NCBI RefSeq assembly: GCF_000224145.3
Contig: NC_020176.2
Span: 3,865,826-3,929,825 of the forward strand
DNA from: Ciona intestinalis
Taxonomy: Eukaryota; Chordata; Ascidiacea; Phlebobranchia; Cionidae
Length of the DNA: 64,000 bases
Reading direction: 5' to 3'
Shown here: piece by piece, positions 25,701-34,049 of the stretch
Layout: each line of letters starts with the position of its first letter
How positions within the stretch are numbered: position 1 is the first letter of the stretch
The notes under the pieces: model-generated
The model's input: only the letters and a program-made list of their open reading frames with translations
Database searches by the model: none
What the model was told of the DNA's origin: nothing
Program-made: the position numbers and the translations under genes

Positions 25701-26523
25701 AAAATGGAACTGTCCGAACATTTGTGATAAGAAATGACTGTCATGCATCTTGTCGTGACACAGACGAAGATTTAAGGCTGCTTCGAAACAACAGACCAGC
25801 AAAGGTTACATATTGTTGGGGTCCTTATTATACATTCTTATGGTTTTGCTCCAAATCGATGTTGTTTTTTTTCCATTTTTAACATACTTTTGCTTTCTTA
25901 AAGTGAAACATTCTCGAAACTTTTTTTAATTCTCAGGATACAAGGCTGTTTAAAGAAGGTAGGGTGCTGCTAATAACTGGTTCGCTTATTGAGAGAAGAC
26001 AGAACAGAAATGGACTCTCACAGTAAGTTAACTAAATTTTTCCTTATGTAATTGCTATTCTATAATACATGCAATCTATCACGCATCAACATTTTTATTA
26101 TTATCAATAATTGTTTATAATCATGTATGCGCATATATTTATAAAAACTTTATTTTTTTAATATAGAAAAACTCTGTATTTAAAAACAAATTGCTTTTAT
26201 CGCATCTAGCATGTATTTGAATATAAAATTTTAAAGAAAGATACTTCACAATAGCACAAATGTTTTTAGAATTGGTAACTGTCATAAGATGGCAAACCAT
26301 TTATAAATTGTGTTTCAGGACAGTGTATCAAGTTGATGAACAGACAACAGCAGAGAGAATGGTAACAGACGTGGTGTGTGCGAGGGCAAAGCGTGTTCTT
26401 GTAAGATGCGCCGGAAACCGGCCTCCTAGGCAAAGTAAATGCGTGAAAAACAGAAAGTTGAATGCAATATGCGAAAATATGAAACGCCTGAAAGAAAGTT
26501 TAAATGATATTGGATGTGATTAA
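7764..26523 (+). CDS. C3: complement component C3-like protein (thioester protein), 43 coding exons
   Basis: Secreted opsonin of about 1773 residues; all exon phases agree. Exons 1-10: 7764-7816, 9257-9365, 9678-9770, 10095-10267, 10775-10862, 11198-11329, 11692-11737, 11905-11998, 12419-12527, 12810-12942. Exons 11-20: 13142-13266, 13488-13551, 13773-13867, 14043-14147, 14497-14589, 14978-15166, 15481-15547, 15809-15969, 16177-16300, 16687-16846. Exons 21-30: 17177-17305, 17490-17581, 17785-17927, 18217-18271, 18510-18688, 18952-19090, 19316-19388, 19817-19953, 20158-20242, 20369-20528. Exons 31-43: 21000-21241, 21579-21766, 21899-22044, 22618-22795, 23071-23204, 23510-23639, 23953-24107, 24475-24602, 24928-25041, 25324-25415, 25686-25804, 25937-26022, 26319-26523. 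A signal peptide ([18 protein letters not shown]) precedes the macroglobulin domains. The RKKR beta/alpha cut is at residues 671-674 (16258-16269). The anaphylatoxin domain (exons 20-21) has four cysteines instead of six. The thioester GCGEQ is at 1012-1016 (19827-19841) and the catalytic His at 1131 (20514-20516, PLHREMHG), so the thioester should form and attack hydroxyls. CUB/TED, receptor-binding and C345C regions follow. Ciona is known to have two C3 genes; I cannot tell which this is. Confidence 0.95.
8031..8120. mobile_element. MITE family 1, decayed short copy
   Basis: The left end 'tatagtacagtggataaaat' and right end 'gtgtcccatatctccccaac' plus 'ctagtaca' still match the inverted repeats of family 1. 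Most of the interior is gone. It lies in C3 intron 1. Confidence 0.4.
8613..8765. mobile_element. MITE family 1, diverged copy
   Basis: The left inverted repeat is diverged ('tatagtatgagggcgggggg' then 'aggcgggacacctttagca'). It is followed by the family interior 'gatcgtgttttaaacaatta' and 'aacggtctataagagtcgtg'. The right end is lost. It lies in C3 intron 1. Confidence 0.65.
9085..9157. mobile_element. MITE family 1, right-end fragment
   Basis: It contains 'ttgttagaacacgatcagac' and the right inverted repeat 'gcatcccatcttgccccacc' ending in 'ctactata'. It lies in C3 intron 1, about 100 bases before exon 2. Confidence 0.6.
10655..10740 (-). mobile_element. SINE-B tail fragment
   Basis: 'acgaggcacgctagggaacc' followed by 'tgggttttaggcc' is the reverse complement of the SINE-B 3' region (ggcctaaatcccaggtcctt) seen at 28380-28410. 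It lies in a C3 intron. Confidence 0.45.
11500..11625 (+). mobile_element. putative LINE 3'-tail fragment
   Basis: 'acagcaactgttgttttgct' ... 'gtccctctcttcg' ... 'gatcaaagaataaataaaag' resembles the segments at 33770-33898, 41505-41590 and 61280-61395. It lies in a C3 intron. The LINE assignment rests only on shared 3' structure. Confidence 0.3.
12080..12395 (+). mobile_element. SINE-A copy in a C3 intron
   Basis: A tRNA-like head ('gtggatggttagcgcgcctg', 'taacccagggattataggtt' and the B-box-like 'ggttcaaggttc') is followed by the family body 'gtgtatgtgtccgttggcaa' and the 3' region 'gcacgaggtgtgtaaaacag', 'gttataacgattgtcgtttt', 'acaaggataaagcgagatac'. It ends just upstream of C3 exon 9. 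Confidence 0.75.
12635..12740 (-). mobile_element. SINE-A 3'-end fragment
   Basis: The reverse complement contains 'gttacatacgtggtaagtcc', 'gcatgaggtgtgtgaaacaa', 'ataatgactgtcatcgcaag' and a CATT-rich tail (ttacattcactcattcatga). It lies in a C3 intron. Confidence 0.6.
13565..13685 (-). mobile_element. SINE-A 3'-end fragment
   Basis: The reverse complement contains 'aagttacatacatggtaact', 'gcatgaggtctaggaaacag' and 'atgactatcgttttccgggg'. These match the 3' third of the full SINE-A copy. It lies in the C3 intron after exon 12. Confidence 0.6.
14672..14855 (-). mobile_element. SINE-A copy, rearranged
   Basis: The reverse complement carries the tRNA-like part (ggtgaacaggtctgcctcta, acccaggggcaatgggttca, agactgtattctgctaccct) and the 3' part (aacgactgtcgtttcgggca). 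The middle is replaced by unrelated sequence. It lies in a C3 intron. Confidence 0.5.
16364..16490. repeat. 20-base tandem repeat, about six copies, in a C3 intron
   Basis: The unit 'tttatatgtttctccattaa' alternates with the variant 'tttatatgtttctcgataaa' and is cleanly periodic at 20 bases. It lies in the intron between the RKKR exon and the anaphylatoxin exon. Confidence 0.9.
20650..20820. repeat. tandem repeat of about 70-75 bases, related to 430-780
   Basis: Two to three units of the form 'aagacacccatgttataact' ... 'gtgaacatgaggtgaatgaa' ... 'taccatgtgtgtctgatg'. It lies in the C3 intron after the exon carrying the catalytic His. Confidence 0.65.
22115..22215 (-). mobile_element. SINE-A fragment, reverse orientation
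   Basis: 'aacccattagtgaccactgg', 'cttaagtgtattgcccaagg' and 'gcacattcgcccacaatggt' are the reverse complement of the SINE-A middle. It lies next to the full copy at 22239 in opposite orientation. Confidence 0.6.
22239..22545 (+). mobile_element. SINE-A, best full-length copy (tRNA-derived)
   Basis: The 5' head is tRNA-like, with an A-box-like 'gtggtatagtgg', the segment 'agcgcgcctgcctgtaaccc' and a B-box-like 'ggttcaaggctc' with matching spacing. It is followed by a family-specific body (gtgtccttgggcaagacact; gtggtcactaataggtggtc), a short A/AAT-rich run, a 3' module (gtaacttgtaagctggcacg, gactgtcgtttttcggccat, gaggataaagtaagttacac) and a CATT-repeat tail. RNA polymerase III promoter boxes are expected for the class. 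It lies in the C3 intron before exon 34. Confidence 0.85.
23735..23855 (+). mobile_element. possible LINE 3'-tail fragment
   Basis: 'acttgttgtttgcctacctg', 'gttttctactttctactcta' and 'ttcaaataaatattt' weakly resemble the tail segments at 33770-33898. The match is poor. Confidence 0.2.
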
Positions 26524-27504
26524 AACTGGATCAAAAATTGTGCTGATTCATTGTCATAATTGTGTATAGGTTTGCTTTGCAGGGCACTGCAGTAATTTTA
26601 AATGTATATTTTATTTCATTGTATACTGGTGATATATCGGCATTAATAAATTAAAACAAGTGCATGCAAATATTTCTTATAGCTCATGTTTGGCAATGGA
26701 AAACGATCCAGGACAGTATGAATTAGATATAAATATTTATCCACGGTGTCTGGAAATACGTAATACATAAGCTGGAATGTAGCAAACATATAGGACCATA
26801 GGTAAATATATTGAGGCATGAGGGTGAAGCCTTGTATATCTGTATTATTTTTGCACAGCAAAAGTAATTGTCTGTAAGAATCATATTGCCTGAAATCGTT
26901 AGATTTCTGAAAGTACAATTTATGTTATATGTCCATGCGCACTGGAAGCTATGATCAATGATCTACTCTGGACTGTAGGTCTACGTCCTAGATCTCTCAT
27001 GAATTTTAAGAGTGCTGCTGTTATGGAAATGTGCGCAATACAGAATCGGAACGTTTCACTACTTAGGGACTTTTTCGGTCTAGTACCATGGTTGCCAATG
27101 AATGTCCGGGTTACAATTTGAATGTTGAGAATTATAAGTGTTGTAAAACCAAAAAGCGTAAAATAGGGTTAAAAATGTCCCAACCCCTCGAAACATGTCG
27201 GCGCTTGAGCTTAGCAATTACCTAGCTGTTGTTGGCGGGAAGCGACGATTCCAATTCCCGCGAAAGGCCGAAAAATCATTCGGGCAATCGGTGTTAGTAC
27301 GCGCATAACAAAATTGTGTAATCCTGTTCTGTAACTAGATTTGGTAGCTCTTATACAAATTTGCCTTTAACAAAAGCGATTTTGAACAACATTTGATAAG
27401 AATTACTATCTTTTCTAATTTATGTACCATGTTTGTAAACTACAGGTACTTTTACTCCTGCTTTGAAACTATATGTTATTCATAACAAAAAAGCTGTTTT
27501 CAAG
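26524..27504. other. C3 3' end and DET1 upstream region
   Basis: A poly(A) signal AATAAA at 26645-26650 follows the C3 stop codon. The remainder is non-coding. A pyrimidine-poor but canonical acceptor 'gtaaactacag' ends at 27445, 59 bases before the DET1 start codon, and may receive a 5' UTR exon or the spliced leader. No other gene is visible. Confidence 0.5.
26645..26650 (+). promoter_or_regulatory. candidate poly(A) signal of the C3-like gene
   Basis: AATAAA lies 122 bases after the C3 stop codon, in 'cattaataaattaaaac'. Confidence 0.5.
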
Positions 27505-30500
27505 ATGGAGGTACCAGATCTTTTATCTGTTTCAAGTTCAAAAGATGGCAGTACAATTCCTATGAGAAAGTTTGCACCACAGAATATTGTGTACAGGTAT
27601 GTAATGTTGTTTTTCAACAATAACATATTGTGCTTATTTGGACAAATGATAGCAATTTTGTTTAAAGTACTATTTTTACTAAGAATTTAATTTTGTTGTT
27701 TCCCAAAAATTCTTTTCACAGGCTTTGGTACTCATAACACAATAATAAATAAGCGCATAAATTGGCGCGAAAACCGGAATTAAGATATTAAAACAAAAGT
27801 AAAACTTTCCAATCTGAGATTGGTGCATGTATTTATTAAGGCTTGACTTCAGTGGAATAAAATGTTGAAAAAATATTGAAAAATGCTCAAGATGCTGATA
27901 TTAACTATCTAAACATATGTGCAAGGAGATTTTTTGCAAATACAAAAACTCATAATTTTGAAAGTTTTTTTCCAATTTGGTTGTAGCAGAAATATATAAA
28001 AATAAAACCATGTTGTTTATGATGATTATTTATTTTTTTAATCTATTAATACTGACAACTATGTAAAAAATGCAATTCATATGTTTCAATGTTAATGACT
28101 TGTTTATATTTAAACAAATTGTTATATAAATACAGTGTTCTATATATGTTTTTTATTAACGTGATCTTGGTTATAGCAATTGAATGTATAAATTTGTCCG
28201 GCACCGTGGCTCAGTGGTTTAGACGCCTGCATCGAAACCAAAGTGTCCCCGGTTCGATGCTCGACGACGATACTAATACTGATTGACGCATGTGTCCTCG
28301 AATATGTACCAATAATACTTGTCTGACTGCGATGCGGTGTCGAAGGCTTGCGGCTCGCGGCACCGGTCGCACAAATCTGGCCTAAATCCCAGGTCCTTGA
28401 CAAGGAGCTCACCCATAAAAAATAAAAAAGTATAAATATTACTTTCTATTATTAGAATAAAACAGCGGGAGATCTCTACATACCCGTGCGGCTCCACTTG
28501 GAGCAAATTGCGCAAGTTCCACCAATGCATTATACCAAACTTTACTGTTGTCAATGTGGGACAGCCACCATGTTATTTAAGGAAGTTTTCTCCTGACGGA
28601 AAATATTTTATCGTGTTTTCGGCGGACCAGACATTTGTAGAAGTTTATGAATATCAAGGTATGATAATATGCACAATGTTATGGAACCTCCTTAGTTTCA
28701 CTTAGCTCAAATTTATTTATGTTTATATATATGGGTCCTGGGGAAGTGGTATGTGCCGGCGTGGCGCTACATTTATTTTCAAAAATACCAAATCGTCATA
28801 GAAATCTTTTCATTGTACTTTCATTGCTACTAATACTAATAACCTATCCATCTACCAACAAAGATTTGTTTCTTTGCAAATATTATATATTATTTTATGT
28901 GCTAGGTTGCCATGCTGCGGAGAAAATGCTGAGGTCACTAGATGGAAATGAGCTGCATGAGAACTCTGGTGGCCGGAACAATTTTCAGTTTAAAGAATTT
29001 TATCAGAAAATTCGTGAAAAGTTGTTTTCCACGTTTTTTATACGAAAACATCAGATATCAGTAGCAATGGAAGGCCATAACTTAAACAGGTAAAATTAAG
29101 TGTTTGTTTTTTTAATGTATGGCTGACAATTTAGACAGCCTGTAGCGGATCTACTAGGTTGGAGCAATCGCTGTGTGTTGTCAAAGGACACATTTGCCCA
29201 CAATGGTGGCAGCGGCAAGATTCAAACCCATAACCTCTGAGTTAGATAGGCTCCCTAGCCTAACCACTGTGTTACTGCGCTGGGTTATGGAAACACTTTT
29301 GTTGCAGAGAATGCAGTTTATTTACAGACGATGGCAGATATGTGATTGTTGTGTCAGCTGGTGTTGTGCCCACTAACCCCCAACCCCCATTTTACGATAT
29401 TTATTCAAATAACGAGTCAATGAGCCCCAACCCCCGCCACCCACTAGAAGACTACTCAATCCACTGTGTGGGGTTGGTTAGTGGAGTTCTACAATCTTCT
29501 GTGCATTTCAAGTAAATATAACATTATGTTGTATGTGATTTCAAAGCTTACACTTCAACATGTTTACATTAGCAACAAAATTTAGTTAGCAGTAAGATTT
29601 TTTATTAGCACTTCATTGCAGTTAATATGATTTTTTTTTTCATTCTGACAAAATTTGCATTTTAATCCCAGTGTAGCAGTATGAGGCCAATATTTAATGT
29701 AGTGCCAATATCCAAAATAAAATTAACTTCCTTATTCCTACACCTAACCTAACCTATCTTACCAGAGTTTATATTAAGACTCAGGTTATCTCTTTTACAA
29801 AAATTAAAAACTATTTACCTTCATTTTAGGTGTGACAAAATTTTCCCTTCTCACAACCAAGGACTTTACCTTTATAAGAACATTCTATCCGTTCTCTCTG
29901 TACAGCATCAGACAATTCATATATTTTGTGTAAGTAATGATGTCCTAGGGTAATGGACCAAACCTGGCCTAAGTCCTAGGACCCATGGCATGCCACACTA
30001 TGGGACCTCACCCACATAGAATAGAATAGAAGTAATGATTTCTAACTGTATTGCTGGATTTTTAAATATCTAGAGTTGAAAAAGCCTTATCGTTTATTGG
30101 CTAGCACCCATCGGTTATAATTAAAAAGGCTTAGCTGATGTAGATTTTAACTGTTAAAACTGTTTCTTTTAAAATATAAAAAACTATATTATGGTTTAAA
30201 AGCATAATATGATTTTGTATCTATCTATTCAAATATGATAGCAAAGTTTAAATTAATTAAAACAACATAAACAAGGTAATTAGCAATAAATGATAGCTTA
30301 GTTGTTAAAACACATTACTGGGTAAAAACTACGAGGTAAAAGTGTTAAATAAAAAATATGGCTGCGAAGCTCAACCATGCACTAGTTCTGTTTTAAAACA
30401 AAATCCACTTAATTGTTTAATATTACCAGAGCAAAGTAAACTGTGGAATCTGATAAAGCATAAAATACAAGAACTAGAACTAAAGATTTTCTTTTATTCG

Positions 30501-32976
30501 TACAATCTTGCTATAGGTGGTGGACGGACAACTCGTTCAAACTCATAAAATTGGTCGTTTTTGTTTCGATGATGATGATATGCAAGTGGCCAGCCATTCA
30601 CAACAAGCAAGTGATTATGAATTAAGAAGGCCTTTCCATGATGTCATATTTAACTCATTAAAACACAGGTATGTTAAAATAAATAAATGTTTTAATTTTT
30701 TTTCAAATAGTTTGATTAAAAATTTGAATGTATATGTTGAATTGTGCAATATTCTGGTTTAAATATTTAAAAATGGCAGGTGTCTAAACCAATTGTTGTT
30801 TTATAAAGATTTAGTCTTTTTTTCAAACACCACATTTGAATTCCTAAATTTACATTCATATAAAATATCTTTTGTCTATATGCTTAAAATTCAAGTTGTG
30901 ACATTTTATCATTTGTATTGCACCCTCTATCAACCCTAGTTACACTGACTATTGGTTCAATAACAGGTTGCTTGCCTATTTATACAAGGATGCTGCACGC
31001 CGGGGCAATGAAAGCATTCAAAGGTTTTATCAACATTTTGACTTCTTTGAAGATCTTCGAATATGGAGAATGCAGTTGCTTGATGAAGACCACTTACTTA
31101 TTAAAGCAAGTGCTTCTACGTCAATTTTCACCAAACTATGCGCTATAATTTTCAAGATCGACTGTTTTTCATTCTGTCTGCCAGTGTAGGCGTTGTTTGT
31201 CAAAGTTGACGTTGGCTCATTTAAATTAGATCATAGAAAAATATATTACAACAATGTAATAAATTAATACTGAGAATAGTTTAAAACCAGATTTCTTAAA
31301 ACATTTTTGCTTCTCCTTTGACATTGAAGTCTGCATTTCTTGAATTATTCTTAATTAAAGTATCATATAAATATATATATTATATTCAGTATGCCAGTGT
31401 GGACGTCGTTGGCATAAGAATCCAAGAACCCAATGCTCAACCCTCCTGCTTTGTTGTCTACAACTTCCGAACTGCACAAGTGCTTGCTGTGTATGAAAAC
31501 ACCTCACATTATCTCCTCAAAATATTTGAGGACCATCCAGGAATATTTAGACAAGCTGATGCCATCAGAGGACAACACCACACAGCTTGCCCTGACGTCT
31601 ACAGTAGCCAGATACAACAGAGGTGATAATATTAGTATTGTAGGGTGGGAAAAGATCATCTTTTAAAGATGGGACACCTTTTCATTCTATTTTCTCGTCC
31701 CATTTAGTAGTAAACAAATAACATTCAAAGAATTATAAACCTATAACCCCACGACTCCCATAGAACTTTGTTAATTGTTTAAAACACGATCAGGATATTT
31801 AAATATTAGGTGCTAAAGGTGTCCCGTCTTCCCTCACCCTACTATATGATAGATAATTCAGCGCTCTTGATGGTTGCGTGCATCGTAACTGAAAGTTACA
31901 TTTTTTGTTGTAACCAGCGCTGGATTTCTAAAACAAGGGTTTCAGATGATTAATTTAGTTTAAACAGCAAAATAATTAAAGTCCTGACAATCTAGGCTCG
32001 TGTTTCAGCTGAAATCTCTGGTTATAACATAGATGTCACTTTTGCTTTCCCCATGTATGTTAGCTGTATACACCTTTAACATTAATCAGTAAATCTCCTC
32101 AGGTTTAAGGACACGATAGTAAATGCAAAATATGGTGGTAACACTGAAGCAGTGAAACGACTTCTTGCACAATTACCAATACCTGCACAGTCACACAGCC
32201 CAAGTCCCTACCTCGATCTTGCTTTGTTTAGTTTTGATGACAAATGGGTTTCTTCTATAGAAAGGCCAAAGTCAAGCAGTGATTACCCAATAAGGTGGGT
32301 GTAATACAAACATTGATATTTTCTGTATTTTGGCAACACAAAAATTCTAACAATGTCTAGCTGCAATGTCCATTCGCTTACATTTCGTTTCCATTGTTTG
32401 TTTTTTGAATTTATAACCTGATTTATTTTGAGCAGATTTTACTCCAGAGATTCTGGCCTGCTTAAGTTTCAGATACGAGCAGGCATGATGTCAGGTTGGT
32501 TCTTATTTGAGTTATGTTGTATAAGCAATGTACTTCTACTACAACTTAGTTATTAGCATAAGGTGTTTAATTTTACATTTGCTGTTTAAGATGACACCTA
32601 TCTTCTAGCAATCTAGCAACTTATAAGAATGCAACTTATTTATACTCCTGTGGCGGGAGGGGGCAACGTCAGTCTTTATTACATGGCTGTTATATTTTGT
32701 TTTGTGCGCGCTTATGAGTTAGCAGGTTTGCAAGTTTGTGTTTTTCCCGTATGGCCAATAATTAACAATGACTGTAGAAAAGGTCTAAATTCAACACTTA
32801 GATATTTGTCTACGTTAACAGGCACGGCAACACAGTCTTCATCACAACGTAGGTTGGTTGCATTTACATTTCATCCACATGAACCTTTCGCTATATCAGT
32901 TCAGCGAATAAACGTAGCTACTGGTGTAGCAGAGTACGTCGTCAACTTTCATTTCCGCCATTTTCCTTTGGGTTAA
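27505..32976 (+). CDS. DET1: DET1 (COP1-DET1-DDB1 ubiquitin ligase adaptor)
   Basis: Nuclear adaptor of the CUL4-DDB1-DET1-COP1 E3 ligase, about 570 residues (human 550). Eleven exons: 27505-27596, 28456-28658, 28906-29089, 29308-29511, 29830-29929, 30517-30668, 30967-31105, 31390-31622, 32103-32294, 32436-32494, 32822-32976; all phases agree. Diagnostic matches to the vertebrate protein: PQNIVYR near the start, [105 protein letters not shown] and [20 protein letters not shown]. The exon ending at 31105 uses a GC donor (GCAAGT). A SINE lies in intron 1, another immediately before exon 4, and a MITE in intron 8. Near the C-terminus there is a short insertion (ATGVA) relative to human. The ATG at 27505 is chosen because it gives the conserved N-terminus; there is no upstream in-frame ATG. 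Confidence 0.96.
28193..28430 (+). mobile_element. SINE-B, full-length copy (second tRNA-derived family)
   Basis: The head has tRNA-like order: 'gtccggcaccgtggctcagt' 'ggtttagacgcctgcatcg' (A box TGGCTCAGTGG) and 'cccggttcgatgctc' (B box GGTTCGATGCTC). The body is 'gactgcgatgcggtgtcgaa' 'ggcttgcggctcgcggcacc', and the tail is 'ctggcctaaatcccaggtcc' 'ttgacaaggagctcaccc' followed by A-rich sequence. The body differs from SINE-A. It lies in DET1 intron 1. Confidence 0.75.
29116..29287 (-). mobile_element. SINE-A copy abutting DET1 exon 4
   Basis: The reverse complement shows the tRNA-like head (cccagcgcagtaacacagtg, gttaggctagggagcctatc, taactcagaggttatgggtt) and the body (gtgtcctttgacaacacaca, aggctgtctaaattgtcagc). 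The head end lies only about 20 bases before the exon that starts at 29308, so the branch site and pyrimidine tract of this intron are partly SINE-derived. Confidence 0.7.
29935..30030 (+). mobile_element. SINE-B tail fragment
   Basis: 'ggtaatggaccaaacctggc', 'ctaagtcctaggacccatgg' and 'gacctcacccacatagaata' match the SINE-B 3' end including its A-rich terminus. It lies in a DET1 intron, 6 bases after the exon ending at 29929. Confidence 0.5.
31636..31846. mobile_element. MITE family 1, complete copy in a DET1 intron
   Basis: The inverted repeats are 'tattgtagggtgggaaaaga' ... 'gatgggacacctt' and 'aaggtgtcccgtcttccctc' 'accctactata'. The left end carries a short extra segment (tcatcttttaaaga). 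It begins 13 bases after the donor of the DET1 exon ending at 31622. Confidence 0.8.
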
Positions 32977-33149
32977 TTTCTCTTCTTGTTGAACTTTTTC
33001 CTTTTTATATTTTTACCAAATGTTTTCGCGAAATCCGCTTTACAATCATATACTGAAATTTCGTGTTACTAGAGTTTCTTCTGTCTTCCAGCAGAAATGT
33101 AAAAATGCAGCATATACCTATGGTATCAGGCATGTAATTCTCAGGCAGG

Positions 33150-33240
33150 TCAGACATAGATGAAGTTGACTGTATTATTCTATTCTATATGGATAGAGTT
33201 ATACAGTGAGGCATTGGGCCAGAGTTTGGCCATTATTTAA
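33150..33240 (-). mobile_element. SINE-B tail fragment
   Basis: 'ttctattctatatggataga' followed by 'aggcattgggccagagtttg' is a diverged reverse complement of the SINE-B 3' end. Confidence 0.35.
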
Positions 33241-33409
33241 CGGCTATAGGTTAACTGGAGAATACCACATCTAATTAGCGATTAAAGGGACATTTGGAAC
33301 CCAATTTTTTAGCCAACACCAGGAAGAACCCTTCTTCACTAACCTGAGCTCCAGGCATCACAAAGATTGATCTACAGCGACGATGGTCATGATTCAAGCA
33401 GCAACTCGC

Positions 33410-33900
33410 AACTAACCCCACATTAAACTTGCTGCCCACTATTCTTTTTTATTTTATTAAGTTTTTTAAACTGTGATGTGTATTAATGTAATGCACTCGT
33501 TCTAAATCTTACATAAGTGTGCACTCGAAACTTTTTATTGTTACCTTCGGTGGAATTTCTTTTACAGGGTTTTGTTTTTTCATAATGCTCCAATCTTTGG
33601 ATCAATCTCCTTTAAGGTCGACTCCCCCCATTGTACGGGTTGTGTCACACTTTTCTTCCAATTAGAACCTTAATATGTTTAATTAAATGTTCTTTACAAA
33701 TTTTTCACATTGTATCGTCTGTAGGGTGTAACTGTCACGCCTTTTATTATAAACATTATTTCTTTCTTTTTTATCAATAAGCGTGTCTTAACAACTGTTG
33801 TTTTACCGTTACTACCTGTCTTTTCGCTTTTGTCAACTCTCTTGTTCTTCGTTATCGTGACCGAAGAGACGAAATAAATTTCATTCATTCATTCAATTCA
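33410..33900 (+). mobile_element. probable LINE 3' end with CATT-repeat tail
   Basis: Non-coding sequence ending in 'cttcgttatcgtgaccgaag' 'agacgaaataaatttcattc' and further CATT repeats. The segment 'aactgttgttttaccgttac' 'tacctgtcttttcgctt' recurs, diverged, at 11500, 41505 and 61280, each time ending near an AATAAA or AT-rich terminus. Repeated 3' ends of this kind are typical of 5'-truncated LINE insertions. No reverse transcriptase is present here, so the class is inferred. Confidence 0.35.
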
Positions 33901-34049
33901 GGAAAATATATTTTAAATATACCACATATATTTGTGATATTAGCCATGCAAATACACTTGTAACTACACCATATGTTGTAGCAGACCAAGAAATATACAT
34001 TGCGTTCAAGTTCAGCACTAAATCAATTAAAGATTTAAAGCCAATGTAG

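Larger units (their letters stand above)
32977..34049. other. convergent spacer between DET1 (+) and NAALADL1 (-)
   Basis: No gene is seen. It contains a reverse SINE-B tail at 33150-33240 and a probable LINE 3' end at about 33410-33900 with a CATT-repeat terminus. The two genes end toward each other, so their 3' UTRs may overlap here. Confidence 0.5.

Noticed and set aside
26643-26918. Open frame of 91 codons on the minus strand downstream of C3
   Set aside because: No recognisable motif, no splice partners and AT-driven composition; it overlaps the C3 3' region.
28193-28265. Possible tRNA gene
   Set aside because: Same reason: a tRNA-like head of a SINE with a repeated body and tail.
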